Shown here: positions 24,035-36,220 of the stretch, piece by piece
Layout of the letters: every line of letters starts with the position of its first letter
Numbering within the stretch: the stretch's first letter is position 1
Assembly: GCA_021613535.1 (NCBI GenBank)
Contig: CP075497.1
Coordinates: forward strand, 11,966,001-12,030,000
Length of the DNA stretch: 64,000 nt
DNA from: Adineta vaga
Taxonomy: Eukaryota > Rotifera
Reading direction: 5' to 3'
Program-made: the position numbers and the translations under genes
Notes under the pieces: model-generated
The model's database searches: none
The model's input: the letters and a program-made list of their open reading frames with translations, nothing else
What the model was told of the DNA's origin: nothing

Positions 24035-24172
24035 ATGTACACATTTTCAACATTACCGATTGAACTCGTCTATCGAATTTTGGATCATCTGTCTGATTTT
24101 ACACTATTTTGTTCAATGCAAAATGTTTGCCAACGTTTTAATCAAATTCTGAACATTTATCATCGATATCAA
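24035..24172 (+). CDS. F-box domain exon, copy 1
   Basis: Forty-six codons from ATG at 24035 to a GTAAGT donor after 24172. TLPIELVYRILDHLSDFTLF followed by a short helix and NQILNIYHRYQ is a typical F-box (SKP1-binding adaptor of SCF ubiquitin ligases). No downstream exon can be recognised before the satellite array begins, so the substrate-binding part is missing or lies far away. The frame also opens 13 codons upstream without an ATG. The paralogue at 61720-61857 has the same length and donor. Confidence 0.6.
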
Positions 24173-24839
24173 GTAAGTTTGCAAAGTGCTTTACCTATTT
24201 TCTCATCTGTTCAAGCACACATGAGCTTCGCAATATCTAATTAAATCAGTTTACTAAAAAAAAAAAAAAATTTCACAATTCCGAAGCAATTTCTACGAGT
24301 GAACCAAATACAACATTGACTCATGCTATTAAAACAACCATTCCTCTCACCTGTTCTTTACTATCTCTGCCCATAAAATATATATCTTACTAAACGTGCA
24401 CTCATGTGCCGCACAAGAACGAAACCGCAGCATTAAAACACTTTTCCCGTTTCAAACAAATGTCTCTATTGCAACTCTTAAACAATTCAACAACTATTTT
24501 TGAAACCCACCCAATAAAACAAAGTGAACTGTTTTATATTGTGCCCCAACACCATACGATCTTTCGCAAACCAAATCTAAAAATAACAATCCAAAACCGT
24601 TCGAAATAAACAAGTATCACTACCTTCAGTACAGTATTCACTCTACTCATCCGACGATTCCAAAATTCACTCAGTAATAATCACACAAGCACCGATTTCT
24701 CTTTTCACTCCATGAACCCAGATCGAACCCTTTCACACACTCCCGCCACACCTCTTGTATAATGCTATATCTAATTGAAAAACCTTACTCTAAAGTTCCG
24801 ATTGATTTACCCACACTCTCGAAATGAATATTCTATATA

Positions 24840-27800
24840 TAGACACTCACCACACTAGATCTCTGGGGCAATCAAATCGGCCATGAAGGAGCACAACATA
24901 TTGGTGATGCCTTGCGAATAAACACAGTAATATTCATTCGCTCTTGTCCTGATTGACACATCCATGCTCTTTGTCTCGTCTATAGACACTCACCACACTA
25001 AATCTTGGGTACAATGAAATCGGCCATGAAGGAGCACAACATATTAGTGATGCCTTGCGAATAAACACAGTAATATTCATTCGCTCTTGTCCTGATTGAC
25101 ACATCCATGCTCTTTGTCTCGTCTATAGACACTCACCACACTAAATCTCCTGAGCAATCAAATCGGCCATGAAGGAGCACAACATATTGGTGATGCCTTG
25201 CGAATAAACACAGTAATATTCATTCGCTCTTGTCCTGATTGACACATCCATGCTCTTTGTCTCGTCTATAGACACTCACCACACTAAATCTTGGGTACAA
25301 TGAAATCGGCCATGAAGGAGCACAACATATTAGTGATGCCTTGCGAATAAACACAGTAATATTCATTCGCTCTTGTCCTGATTGACACATCCATGCTCTT
25401 TGTCTCGTCTATAGACACTCACCACACTAAATCTCCTGAGCAATCAAATCGGCCATGAAGGAGCACAACATATTGGTGATGCCTTGCGAATAAACACAGT
25501 AATATTCATTCGCTCTTGTCCTGATTGACACATCCATGCTCTTTGTCTCGTCTATAGACACTCACCACACTAGATCTCGGGGGCAATGAAATCGGCCATC
25601 AAGGAGCACAACATATTGGTGATGCCTTGCGAATAAACACAGTAATATTCATTCGCTCTTGTCCTAATTGACACATTCATGCTCTCTCTCGTCTTTAGAC
25701 ACTCACCACACTAAATCTCCTGAGCAATCAAATCGGCCATCAAGGAGCACAACATATTGGTGATGCCTTGCGAATAAACACAGTAATATTCATTCGCTCT
25801 TGTCCTGATTGACACATCCATGCTCTTTGTCTCGTCTATAGACACTCACCACACTAAATCTTGGGTACAATGAAATCGGCCATGAAGGAGCACAACATAT
25901 TAGTGATGCCTTGCGAATAAACACAGTAATATTCATTCGCTCTTGTCCTGATTGACACATCCATGCTCTTTGTCTCGTCTATAGACACTCACCACACTAG
26001 ATCTCTGGGAGAATCAAATCGGCCATCAAGGAGCACAACATATTGGTGATGCCTTGCGAATAAACACAGTAATATTCATTCGCTCTTGTCCTGATTGACA
26101 CATCCATGCTCTTTGTCTCGTCTATAGACACTCACCACACTAAATCTCCTGAGCAATCAAATCGGCCATGAAGGAGCACAACATATTGGTGATGCCTTGC
26201 GAATAAACACAGTAATATTCATTCGCTCTTGTCCTGATTGACACATCCATGCTCTTTGTCTCGTCTATAGACACTCACCACACTAGATCTCGGGGGCAAT
26301 GAAATCGGCCATCAAGGAGCACAACATATTGGTGATGCCTTGCGAATAAACACAGTAATATTCATTCGCTCTTGTCCTAATTGACACATTCATGCTCTCT
26401 CTCGTCTTTAGACACTCACAACACTAGATCTCCTGAGCAATCAAATCGGCCATGAAGGAGCACAACATATTGGTGATGCCTTGCGAATAAACACAGTAAT
26501 ATTCATTCGCTCTTGTCCTAATGGACACATCCCTGCTCTCTCTCGTCTATAGACACTCACCACACTAAATCTCCGGAGCAATCAAATCGGTGATCAAGGA
26601 GCACAACATATTGGTGATGCCTTGCGAATAAACACAGTAATATTCATTCGCTCTTGTCCTGATTGACACATCCATGCTCTTTGTCTCGTCTATAGACACT
26701 CACCACACTAAACCTCGGGGGCAATGAAATCGGCCATCAAGGAGCACAACATATTAGTGATGCCTTGCGAATAAACACAGTAATATTCATTCGCTCTTGT
26801 CCTAATGGACACATCCACTCTCTCTCTCGTCTATAGACACTCACCACACTAGATCTCTGGGAGAATCAAATCGGCCATCAAGGAGCACAACATATTGGTG
26901 ATGCCTTGCGAATAAACACAGTAATATTCATTCGCTCTTGTCCTGATTGACACATCCATGCTCTTTGTCTCGTCTATAGACACTCACCACACTAAATCTT
27001 GGGTACAATGAAATCGGCCATGAAGGAGCACAACATATTAGTGATGCCTTGCGAATAAACACAGTAATATTCATTCGCTCTTGTCCTGATTGACACATCC
27101 ATGCTCTTTGTCTCGTCTATAGACACTCACCACACTAAATCTCCTGAGCAATCAAATCGGCCATGAAGGAGCACAACATATTGGTGATGCCTTGCGAATA
27201 AACACAGTAATATTCATTCGCTCTTGTCCTAATGGACACATCCACTCTCTCTCTCGTCTATAGACACTCACCACACTAGATCTCTGGGAGAATCAAATCG
27301 GCCATCAAGGAGCACAACATATTGGTGATGCCTTGCGAATAAACACAGTAATATTCTTTCGCTCTTGTCCTAATTGACACATCCATGCTCTCTCTCGTCT
27401 ATAGACACTCACCACACTAAATCTTGGGTACAATCAAATCGGCCATGAAGGAGCACAACATATTAGTGATGCCTTGCGAATAAACACAGTAATATTCATT
27501 CGCTCTTGTCCTAATGGACACATCCACTCTCTCTCTCGTCTATAGACACTCACCACACTAGATCTCTGGGAGAATCAAATCGGCCATCAAGGAGCACAAC
27601 ATATTGGTGTTGCCTTGCGAATAAACACAGTAATATTCATTCGCTCTTGTCCTAATGGACACATCCCTGCTCTCTCTCCTCTATAGACACTCACCACACT
27701 AAATCTCCAGAGCAATCAAATCGGCCATGAAGGAGCACAACATATTGGTGATGCCTTGCGAATAAACACAGTAATATTCATTCGCTCTTGTCCTAATTGA

Positions 27801-28012
27801 CACATCCATGCTCTCTCTCGTCTTTAGACACTCACCACACTAAATCTCCGGAGCAATCAAATCGGCCATGAAGGAGCACAACATATTGGTGATGCCTTAC
27901 GAACAAACACGGTAATACTCATTCGCTCTTGTCCTACTTGACACATCCATGTTCTCTCTCCTCTATAGACACTCACCACACTAAATCTATTTGGCAATCA
28001 AATCGGCGACCA
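24840..28012. repeat. 142-bp tandem satellite array, about 22 full monomers
   Basis: Monomers start TATAGACACTCACCACACTA and contain GGAGCACAACATATTGGTGA and GCGAATAAACACAGTAATAT. The first starts near 24840 and then one every 139-144 bp to a partial unit near 27964-28012. Variants fall into types by the bases after the start (TTGGGTACAATGAAAT, CTCCTGAGCAATCAAAT, CTCGGGGGCAATGAAAT, CTCTGGGAGAATCAAAT), and the first type repeatedly precedes the second, giving local dimers. The rightmost monomer is most divergent, as expected when array edges escape homogenisation. Each monomer holds an inverted pair GCGAAT...ATTCGC. The period is not a multiple of three and no protein is encoded. Confidence 0.95.
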
Positions 28013-29040
28013 AGAATGAAAGTATCTCCGAAATACTTTTGGAAATAGGTTGACGTTGTAGTTTGGACTGTAGGGACATTGTGTTTTAGTGCTCTTTTCT
28101 GAAGAATTTTTTCAGAGTAAACCGATGTGGTGACAAATGAATACACAGTGTGCTTCGAAGTCGTATTTATCGTACAATAACGTGTTTTGTTTTAAGCTCT
28201 TGATTTGCGACCGTGAGAGATGTGTTTATCATCTAAGTTGTTGATTTGTGTATGTCCGAGATAGCGAAATCCCGTGTTAGAAATGCACTATAATTTATTA
28301 GTTGAAGTTTGATGGGTATCATATGATATTTTGTGAAACTGTCTACTCTTAATATAATGTCTTCTGAAAATGTTTCAATAGTGGAAAGGTTATAAAGAAG
28401 AAGGACGACCGTCGATGCGTCTTATGAGCCTTTAAATGGGTCCACTGCACTTATTCCCATCGCTGATCTATTAGGAACGACTGGGAAATTATTTCTTAAA
28501 CATTCTGCTGTGCATGAAAACGTAGCAAATTATTCTTCCGAACTTTATTTTGAATATTTCTCATAATAGAGAGTTTAGTTTAAAGTCTGAGTGCCTCACA
28601 AATCGTTACTATATTTGTAACGTTAGAGAGTTGGGGTTGACGTCAAGATAAAGTGGATGACGAGTTTGACAACTTTATTTAGTTGCTTCTTCGATTTGAC
28701 GTTTGATGTCTAATGATAGAAAGATGTTTTGTATTCGTACATCTCTCAAGATAAAAAAGAAAGTTTTAGAGAAAAGAGTGTATCTCATTCTGAACTAACG
28801 AATGTTTAGAGACACAATTTAGGATATAAATCGCATCTAGATGCAGCTTCCGATATATTCGAGTTTCAATGAAAGACGGCGAAATGCATTTGTAAACACA
28901 AAGAGTGTTTCATGTTTACATAGTGACCCGTACTTATATTCCCTTCCTATTCATTATCATTCTGAGAATTACAAGAGTATGATTAATTCGCGAATGGTAA
29001 AGTCGTTCTGTCTTGAGTTTACACATATTTCTTTTTGAAT

Positions 29041-30540
29041 ATATTCATCATCGGTGTCGATGAAACCGACTATACTAGATCTATCGAAGTTTTTCATGCT
29101 GTGCATTCAAATAATTACACATGATAATGAACATTTAGTTGTTGAATGTACATCCAAAATAGTTTCTTTATCTAATATGACGATTTTGTTTATTTGAGAA
29201 ATCAATGTGAACTGCCTTTCTGAATTCATCGATTGTGATGAACATTCTTCTAAAATATACCATCGACGCATGTATCATGACATTTGTTTCATTGAACCAA
29301 TGGCATATTGATCACTGACTTTTAGACTATGAATATATTGATGAAGTATATAATTGTCATATTTACACTAAATGGAAATTTTCTTTCATATAATATTGGT
29401 ATTTTAACAAAGATAGGATTATATCTGACATGAATTAACAAATAATATCTAACATTAGTCGAAAAGAGATAACAAAATTAATGATAAACTTTGTTTGGTT
29501 TGATTTAATCAATTTTGATTGCAATGCTCTAAATATATTTGTAAAAAATATCGAATTCGTATAATAGTTACCTATAACCTTTGAACAATTTCACAGCATC
29601 CAAACAATGAGAATTCAAACGAGTGTTGCATCATAACCAAGATAAAAATGAAGACATTATCAAACGTCATTCGAAAGACGAGCTTGTAAATTTTAAAATA
29701 ATCGATTGTAAACGGATATTATCCATTGTCATAATTAGGTAAATAACTATTGAATCCATACAAAAAATTCAATAAACTCTTTTTCTTTATTTTTTAATAC
29801 TTGATGTTTCCAGATAAAAACTTTCTCTTCCATCAGAAAACATATACATTTTGACCAAAATTATAGAGTATATGATTGTTCGTTCTTTTTTCAATGTTTT
29901 AAATTCTAATGAAAACAAATAATAATGTTGATGTCTTGCGTAGAAGAAGTTTTTCTTTTCTACTTTCATGGCAAAAGAGATAAAAACTTCCATATTTAGA
30001 CTTACGAAATGAGAACAAAATTAAAAATGAACATTTCGTAAATCTCATCTATATTTCTACTCATTTTGTTTCTTATTTATAGACAAGCAGTAATTTATTA
30101 GAGCAACTCTATTTTCATTTAATTATCATAAGTGTTCTAATCTTTTTTGATCATTGTCTTTGAAGGTAATATTTGTTTAAAGCATCATGTGATATATCCT
30201 TTTCATTATCGTCTTTCGATAGATCCCTATTATTCTATTCTTCTATAGAATAATTTTGTCTATTCATTTATTTAATTCTCATTTGATCGTATCTTACGTT
30301 AATATTACGAGAAACTATGTTTTATTTCGGATTCTCTCAACATTAAAAAATCTATTGTGGAACACTTTCATATTATTTTCCTTCGACACAATTTGAGATC
30401 AATTGCCTCTATACTTTCCGAAATATACACAATACATTATGACTTTCTCATATAGCTCAATGGAATATTAACTCGTTGATAATTCAATATATTGTAATCA
30501 ATTGATTTGTTTATTATCGTGTGTTCCATAATTTCGTTAT
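29041..30540. other. Gene-poor AT-rich DNA
   Basis: 1.5 kb right of cassette copy 1. I find no exon series, repeat or structured element I can support. Confidence 0.4.
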
Positions 30541-30548
30541 TTATCAGC

Positions 30549-30780
30549 AAATTTATTACGTCAATATGGTCCTACACAACCAAATTTATATGGCATTATG
30601 TTGATTAATTTGACATATGCATCTTTTAAATTCAAATCCAAAGCAGTTGATATTTTTGAACAATCTTTTATTAATCATTTTCCTTCTATTGAAATTTTAT
30701 TCATCACATCAGATATTAGATGTATAAAAGCCAACTCTGAAAATAATAAAAGAGTTTTCCAGAACCTTTTTGGAGGTTCG
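30549..30780 (+). pseudogene. Isolated exon-like fragment of unknown family
   Basis: After an acceptor-like TTTATCAG, one frame reads NLLRQYGPTQPNLYGIMLIN then a Phe/Ile-rich amphipathic stretch (FEQSFINHFPSIEILFITSD) and continues open to about 30790, where a repetitive AGAACCTTT stretch begins. Codon use resembles neighbouring genes, but no partner exons are found. It is probably a gene remnant, and the family is unknown. Confidence 0.25.
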
Positions 30781-30931
30781 GCCCACTGGTAAATTTCAGA
30801 ACCCACAAAAGGTTCTGGCTCATAGAGGGTTCTGTTAAAACCTAACAGAATTCTTCATTATTCTATACAAAAATAAGGTTCAGTCTGACATAAAAGGTGT
30901 GTTAAATGGTTTTTCAGAAAATTATTTTCTC

Positions 30932-31171
30932 TTTATATCTATGTTGATTTGTACACATATTTCAGTGTTGCAAGTGCGTCTGTTTATGTTAAGCTCTCAA
31001 ATAGACCGAAAAAGTGAATTAAGCTACAGTCGAATCACGCTTTTTGCTTGCTGCCGATTGGCTCAATTCAGCCCTAACCTAATTCATTTTCTCAGTCTGT
31101 TTTTGACCTTGTAATATAAACAGACGCACTTGCAGCACTTGGATACGTGTACAAATCAACCTAGATATAAA
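30932..31171. mobile_element. Foldback element with roughly 54-bp terminal inverted repeats
   Basis: Left arm TTTATATCTATGTTGATTTG... to GCAAGTGCGTCTGTTT (30932-30986). The right arm, read on the other strand from 31171, is TTTATATCTAGGTTGATTTG... to GCAAGTGCGTCTGTTT. The arms match with about five to six mismatches over about 54 bp around a roughly 130-bp non-coding core. No transposase; a non-autonomous DNA transposon or foldback element. Confidence 0.8.
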
Positions 31172-31346
31172 AAGAAAATCAGTCTACTTATTTTGTTTCT
31201 AATATCCCACTTACCATTTCTCTGCAATATAGATCGGTCTAAATATAAAAGAAGAAAATATTTAGTTTTCTATATAAAATATAAGTCACATTTCGCTAGA
31301 CTTCGATCTGAATTTAAATGAAAATAGAAAATATTTGAGTAGCTGC

Positions 31347-33296
31347 CTAATTCGACTTATAATATAAATGCAGAAACGTACTATCCATACGCACTTATAC
31401 ACTGATAGATATAGATTTAGATTTAGATATATTTATATCTATATACATAGGTACCCATGTAAGTTGTAGGAATAGATTTAGATTTAGTTGAAGGCCTACT
31501 TATATATATGTATTGATGTATATGTATGTACGTAGATATAGGTTAGGATGACTGTAACAACAATCGTAAACTTGTGACTATAGGGTTCAATTGGAGTTTT
31601 TCTTTTCAATTGTCAAATGAATTTCTCTTGCTGAAAGTTTGTTCTGTACACCTACTGTACGAGAACTAAGTTAAAAAGCCTGCATGGATTATTGTGTGCA
31701 TGAAAATAGAGAGTAAAGTGCTTGACTCGAGAAACTATTTCGAGAAAGAGGATGATATCTAAAGTATTGGGTGTAGGTCTGATGCTGGTTGTTAAAGTAT
31801 GTAAATCGTATACGGAAATTTCTCATCCTTATCCTCAGTGTAGACAAAAATAGAGAGTAATGGTGTGCGTTTGTTTCGGTGCGTACACAGTAGTATAATT
31901 TGTGCTGAAGTCTTTTGCAGTAGCATTGTTTTGAAGAGTCATAGTCAGAGGAAACGTTTTGTGAGAATCGAGTGTTGAGGTCAAATTGCGCTATAAAAAG
32001 GAATATATTCCCGTGTACTTATACAGATATGTAGAAAGAACAAATTTCAAAATGCCGAGTTTTCGAGGGTACCGGGTCTTCCGTGCGGCGCCTACTCCTT
32101 TATAGACGGGTTCAAGATTTTAATCAATCAAATTTAGCAAGGAACGCTCGTCGTGCCGATTGAATCAACCCTTGACTGTGGAGCAGATATCTTTCTAGCT
32201 TGTCTCAATAGTAAGACGAATTGATCTATCAGCTTTAAATACGAGAAAACGACTCAAATGTTAATGCTCTGATGTCTTAAATTCCGAAAACAAATTAATC
32301 TATTACTTTGTAAAATAAATTCCACCCAACACCCACAGCCCCACCCATGTACATATCCTCATCTATAGTTTTAGCGAACACCTAGGTATATACTCTCTGA
32401 AGATGATTTCTAACGAGTTTCATTCATTTAATAATCAATATTTTAATGAAGAAAAAATGTACATTTTTCAAACTTGGGAGACTAATTTTTCTCGTAACTA
32501 TAACAATACATTACATCCAGATAGAACCACGCCAAAAGATTGACTTCAGGTTACATCTACAGCCCCTTAGCATCATCGAGCAAGGGTGCTGAAAAAAATA
32601 AAACAGGATCTCATGAGACTAAGCTTCAAGTCGACCAAAGAACATCTCCCATCGCCGAGCAAGGATTTAAAAAATAAAAAAAGATTTGAAAGGAACTAGT
32701 TTAAAACTGGTCAAAGAATGGTTCTCATTGATGAGCAAGGAGTGTTGAAAAATGCAAGACTTGATTGGAACCAGTTTGAAGTCAACAAAAGAATGCTCCT
32801 AATTGTCGAACTTCTATTTTCACCCACGTGTTCTTCTAAAACCGAGCCAGTCACAGTGTACATCATATATATATATATATTTATCACTTCGCTTTGATGA
32901 AACGCATGAAGCTACTATGTGAAGCATTAAACAGTCTTTCAAAGAGCGCTAGCACAAAGCTAGTCCGTTCACAAATTTATAATTTTTATGAAAATTTTGT
33001 GCTTTCTGTTTTGTACATAACTTACATAAAGAGGATTCGTTTATAAATTTTTAATTTATATAAAAAGCTTGTATTTGTTTGTGCAAATGTACAAAGATTT
33101 CTACTTTTATTTTATAAATGAAGTTTTTCATTCAATTGTGCATTTATATTATAATTACAAGTGAGCATCCCATGGAGTATGTATGTATAACTAAATCTAA
33201 ATCTAAATCTAAGTATAAGTATATATATATATATATATCTATTTTATAAGTCATATTTGACTGTTGTAGGTCCATTTATATTATAAGTCGAATTAG
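31347..33296. mobile_element. 1.95-kb element with perfect 24-bp inverted ends and subterminal satellites
   Basis: CTAATTCGACTTATAATATA plus four more matching bases at 31347-31370 is exactly inverted at 33273-33296. Inside each end lies a stretch of TAGATTTAGATTTAG-type simple repeats in mirror orientation (about 31405-31450 and 33187-33240). The interior contains a three-copy tandem repeat (32573-32811) and no long frame. A large non-autonomous transposon is inferred; direct target duplications were not clearly seen. Confidence 0.55.
32573..32811. repeat. Degenerate tandem repeat, period about 76 bp, three copies
   Basis: Units start CATCATCGAGCAAGG (32573), CATCGCCGAGCAAGG (32649) and CATTGATGAGCAAGG (32726). 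Each continues with an A-rich stretch, then GACCAAAGAA/GTCAAAGAATG-type strings. Copies have diverged considerably. It lies inside the 1.95-kb inverted-repeat element. Confidence 0.6.
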
Positions 33297-33307
33297 ACAA
33301 CTCATGG

Positions 33308-33415
33308 ACTAAGCATTCTCGAGATATAATATTTTCAAAATATCTATGCATACAACGATACTTGTAAAAAAAACCATGTTTATGTTAACATACTCATATC
33401 TCGAGAATGCTCAGT
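33308..33415. mobile_element. Short foldback structure adjoining the 1.95-kb element
   Basis: ACTAAGCATTCTCGAGATAT at 33308-33327 is inverted as ATATCTCGAGAATGCTCAGT at 33396-33415, 19 of 20 bases matching, with a 68-bp loop. It begins 11 bp after the end of the preceding element, so the two may be parts of one nested insertion. Confidence 0.6.
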
Positions 33416-33769
33416 CCAACAATCCTGAAAGTTTGTCGATGAACTACTCTGGCTGAGGCCTCGATATGGACGAAAGCTAACCTCAAAATTCAAAACTTTG
33501 ATTTTATGGGGAAGATGGGGTCTCATAGGCAAATTCTAGTAAAGAGTCGATATCTCAGCTGGATCTCAATTATTTTAACATTTCATGCAACTCATAGAAT
33601 AATGGCATCTATATTAATTACTTTCAATTGATCGAATATCTAATTCTTGTCTCAATCAGTCCACAGCACAGTTATTGCTTTCGTTTTACTACAATGTTTC
33701 AACAACCTGAATTTGAAGACATAGTTTCTTTGTTGGTACCAGCGAAGTTTTTTTTCTTTTTTATAGATT

Positions 33770-34205
33770 ATGAGTATAAAAAGGATTCAACTTAGAGAGA
33801 CACCTAATGCCGTTTCTTACTTAATCGGTATAGACAATGACAATGGCATAAAACTGTCTACATTAAAACAAATGTTTCCTGGTATAAAAATGATTGGATT
33901 TTATGATCAAAATAACGTTTTAAATCTGTAAGTGATTATTATAATCATGGGTCGTTTATGATATGTTTTTAGTGTAAGTTATGATGATGATAAACGAAAA
34001 TTTTTTCCATCTGATGGAGATGAATGGAAAAATGATCTTACATATATTCCTGTACTGGCCTGTAAGTTCATGAAAAGTGTTTCTAGACCTAAGTGTATTG
34101 TAATACATTTACTAACAGAGTTAGTCTATTTTAGATTTCAGCATTTATCAACGTCTTTACCAATGGTTCATGGGAGACCCTCATAAACATTCCAAACTTG
34201 ATTAG
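33770..34205 (+). CDS. Small protein resembling the TDP-43 N-terminal domain only
   Basis: Exons 33770-33927, 33973-34061 and 34135-34205 join in phase to 105 residues. The stretch NGIKLSTLKQMFPGIKMIGF... to DEWKNDLTYIPVLAY aligns in pattern with the ubiquitin-like oligomerisation domain of TDP-43 (DGTVLLSTVTAQFPG ... GNLVYVVNY). No RRM follows: the frame ends in a short charged tail. A possible upstream exon at 33694-33723 (MFQQPEFEDI) would join in frame through a 43-bp intron with a weak donor. It may be a truncated TARDBP paralogue or a stand-alone oligomerisation module. The domain call rests on pattern memory, not a search. Confidence 0.45.
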
Positions 34206-35860
34206 ATTCTAAACTAATTAGTACATTGCACACAGGCCCAAGTATTATATAATTGTTTTTGCTTTTTGTTTGCTCGCCGTCATTCTATGCTGTGTAATGA
34301 TAAACTTCTAATTAATTAACCTTTTAAATTAGAGCTCATTTGCTAATGAAATATTTGTATTGGATGCTAATAAACAAGTAACTGCTACAGTTTTATTAGA
34401 TGCTAAGATTCACAAATCTGGCAACGATTCTGACAGGTTATTGTAAAATAAATTAGTACGAATTTCATGAACTTTATAGTATTTTTATTGAAATTCGACT
34501 CATACAGCAGTAAACTATGAATGAAGTATTGATTGAGTAGTACGCTGCTTAGTTCTCATTTGTTCCTCTTCAACAGATCTTATGAGTATAATCGTATTTA
34601 GTATCGTAGGAAAGTTGGAGATAGCAATGCATGATTTTAAAACATAACTGACATATTGTTACGAACTACAAGAATCAGTTATTATAACGAATACATTGCA
34701 ATATTAAAGTGATGTTTTTGCGAGTTTAGATTATTGTTGATGAGTAGATACTTTGTATCTGAAATATAATTAATATTATCATGAAAAAGTCTAGTCAAAT
34801 AGAATGGAGCTGTTTCTTCGTCAATAATATTTTTGCTGAATAGTACTTTTATCAATAGCGAATCTTTATTGGACTTTCGCCGATGAATCGCTTGATATTT
34901 CACTCTTGATCAAAGTCTCTTTATCGAAGTTTTAGTAATTCGTAGTATGTAAACAATTTTATTTGTTCAATTTCAGAATGATGCATGATAATTATTCCAA
35001 TTATGTCTTGAACTAAATATCTGAAGACTCTTTTGATTTAGTCTCACAGAATATCGAAAAAACGGCGTCCTCTTTTCTCTTCTTTCGATTGATGAAAACA
35101 AAAATTCTCTATCTTATTAAATTCTTGAGTTATTCAAAGAACAGTAGAGCATACTATAGTTTGAAATGGATAGTAGAAATAAAACTGTGTCGATATTGAT
35201 ATAATCTCTTGATGTTCTCTATCTTCTTCTCCTTCTACAAAACTTTTCTCTTTTTATTTTTCTTATAAAAAAAAAGTATGTGATCTTGCGAAGTAGAGAC
35301 ATTCTAGATATATGAGATAGCTCAATAAACAACCATACCATGGGAAACGATTAGTTACTCACTCAGGTTGTCGTTACACTACAAGTGAATTTATTTTCTC
35401 TATTACAAGAGAAAGTAGTCCAAGATCGAAGTTCATTTATCTCATAATTTATACAGTATATAAATTTTTCATGTTTCATAATCTTTGTTTATTTTGGATA
35501 AAAAAACTTGTAGTAATATGTTTTATTTTTATTTTAGTTCGTCTCAGTATGGTTATTGTTACAAGCTTCATTTCAACTTTTATCGTAACATTAACAGATC
35601 TGGTCAAAATATATTTTGATGTTGCGTCTCCACGGCTATAGATTATTAGAGCCGTTTTTCTTTTTCTTTCCAGACGTGTCATCTACGCAGTTGCTCTTAA
35701 GTTTTTTATCAAATGTCATTGGTATTATATGAAAGATGCTCATGTCGTTCGGCTGTTACTTTTACATTAATATAGTTCAGAGAGAATATACATTGAAGAG
35801 CGATGGTATTTTTCTTTTCAACCATAAAATCTCTTAACTGTTTATTCGTGCTACATGTTA
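34206..35860. other. Mostly empty region with one exon-like scrap
   Basis: At about 34333-34450 an acceptor-like TTTAAATTAG is followed by an open stretch reading SSFANEIFVLDANKQVTATV..., ending at a stop near 34446. It could be a relic exon or a 3' alternative of the small gene just upstream. Nothing else is supported up to 35860. Confidence 0.3.
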
Positions 35861-36220
35861 CTATCGTTTCAAAAATTCCACTTTCAACATCAATAGATGA
35901 AATTAAATCATTACTTACTACGTATTTTCAAGAACATTCTTTACCTGAAGTTCACATCAAAACTTTAGATACAGGATCAAACATTTGCTCATAACAATAA
36001 TGATATCGACAAATAGATAAAAGATTATGATCCTCATATTTCATTGATATATGCTGAAGAAAAAGCTTGCAATGATAAAGAATTAATCAATCGAATTGAT
36101 CATTCAAAATTAATTGATAAAATATGGCAAGGTGGAAAAATTCAATTAGTTGATACAAGTGGAAAATTATCTGAATGAAAGACAGTATTGGATTTTGATA
36201 TTCCAAATAGTACTTCATGA
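35803..36220 (+). pseudogene. Broken cyclic-phosphodiesterase-like 2H phosphoesterase
   Basis: The 2H family carries two HxT/S motifs. Here the first is LHVTIVSKIPLS (near 35850-35885), followed by a helix and EVHIKTLDTGSNIC, then stops. The second is YDPHISLIYAEEKAC (near 36030), followed by a helix and IQLVDTSGKLSE. The roughly 40 residues normally between the halves are missing, replaced by about 25 bp with stop codons. After KLSE a TGA stands where the family has a tryptophan, and the frame continues as KTVLDFDIPNSTS to a second stop. Enzyme chemistry in intact relatives is opening of ADP-ribose cyclic phosphate or 2',3'-cyclic nucleotides. This copy is judged non-functional. Confidence 0.5.

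Larger units (their letters stand above)
23845..29040. repeat. F-box/satellite cassette, copy 1
   Basis: This segment is paralogous, in the same order and orientation, to 61535-64000. Both have a shared 5' flank (TTAACGCCATCTTTCTGCAT), an F-box exon, about 0.65 kb of C-rich non-coding DNA, an array of the same 142-bp satellite, then about 1 kb of shared 3' DNA (for example GAACTTTATTTTGAATATTT near 28538 and 63487). The copies differ by scattered substitutions and by array size (about 22 against 3 monomers). It is either a subtelomere-type duplicated block or a mobile cassette. Confidence 0.7.

Noticed and set aside
24840-28012. Resemblance to a CRISPR array
   Set aside because: The repeat unit is 142 bp with no short repeat/unique spacer alternation; it is a eukaryotic satellite.
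28841-29038. 65-codon frame at the 3' end of cassette copy 1
   Set aside because: The matching part of copy 2 does not keep the frame, so coding is not supported.
32040-32200. GC-richer stretch in the 1.95-kb element that looked rRNA-like at first sight
   Set aside because: No conserved rRNA core string could be recognised; treated as element interior.
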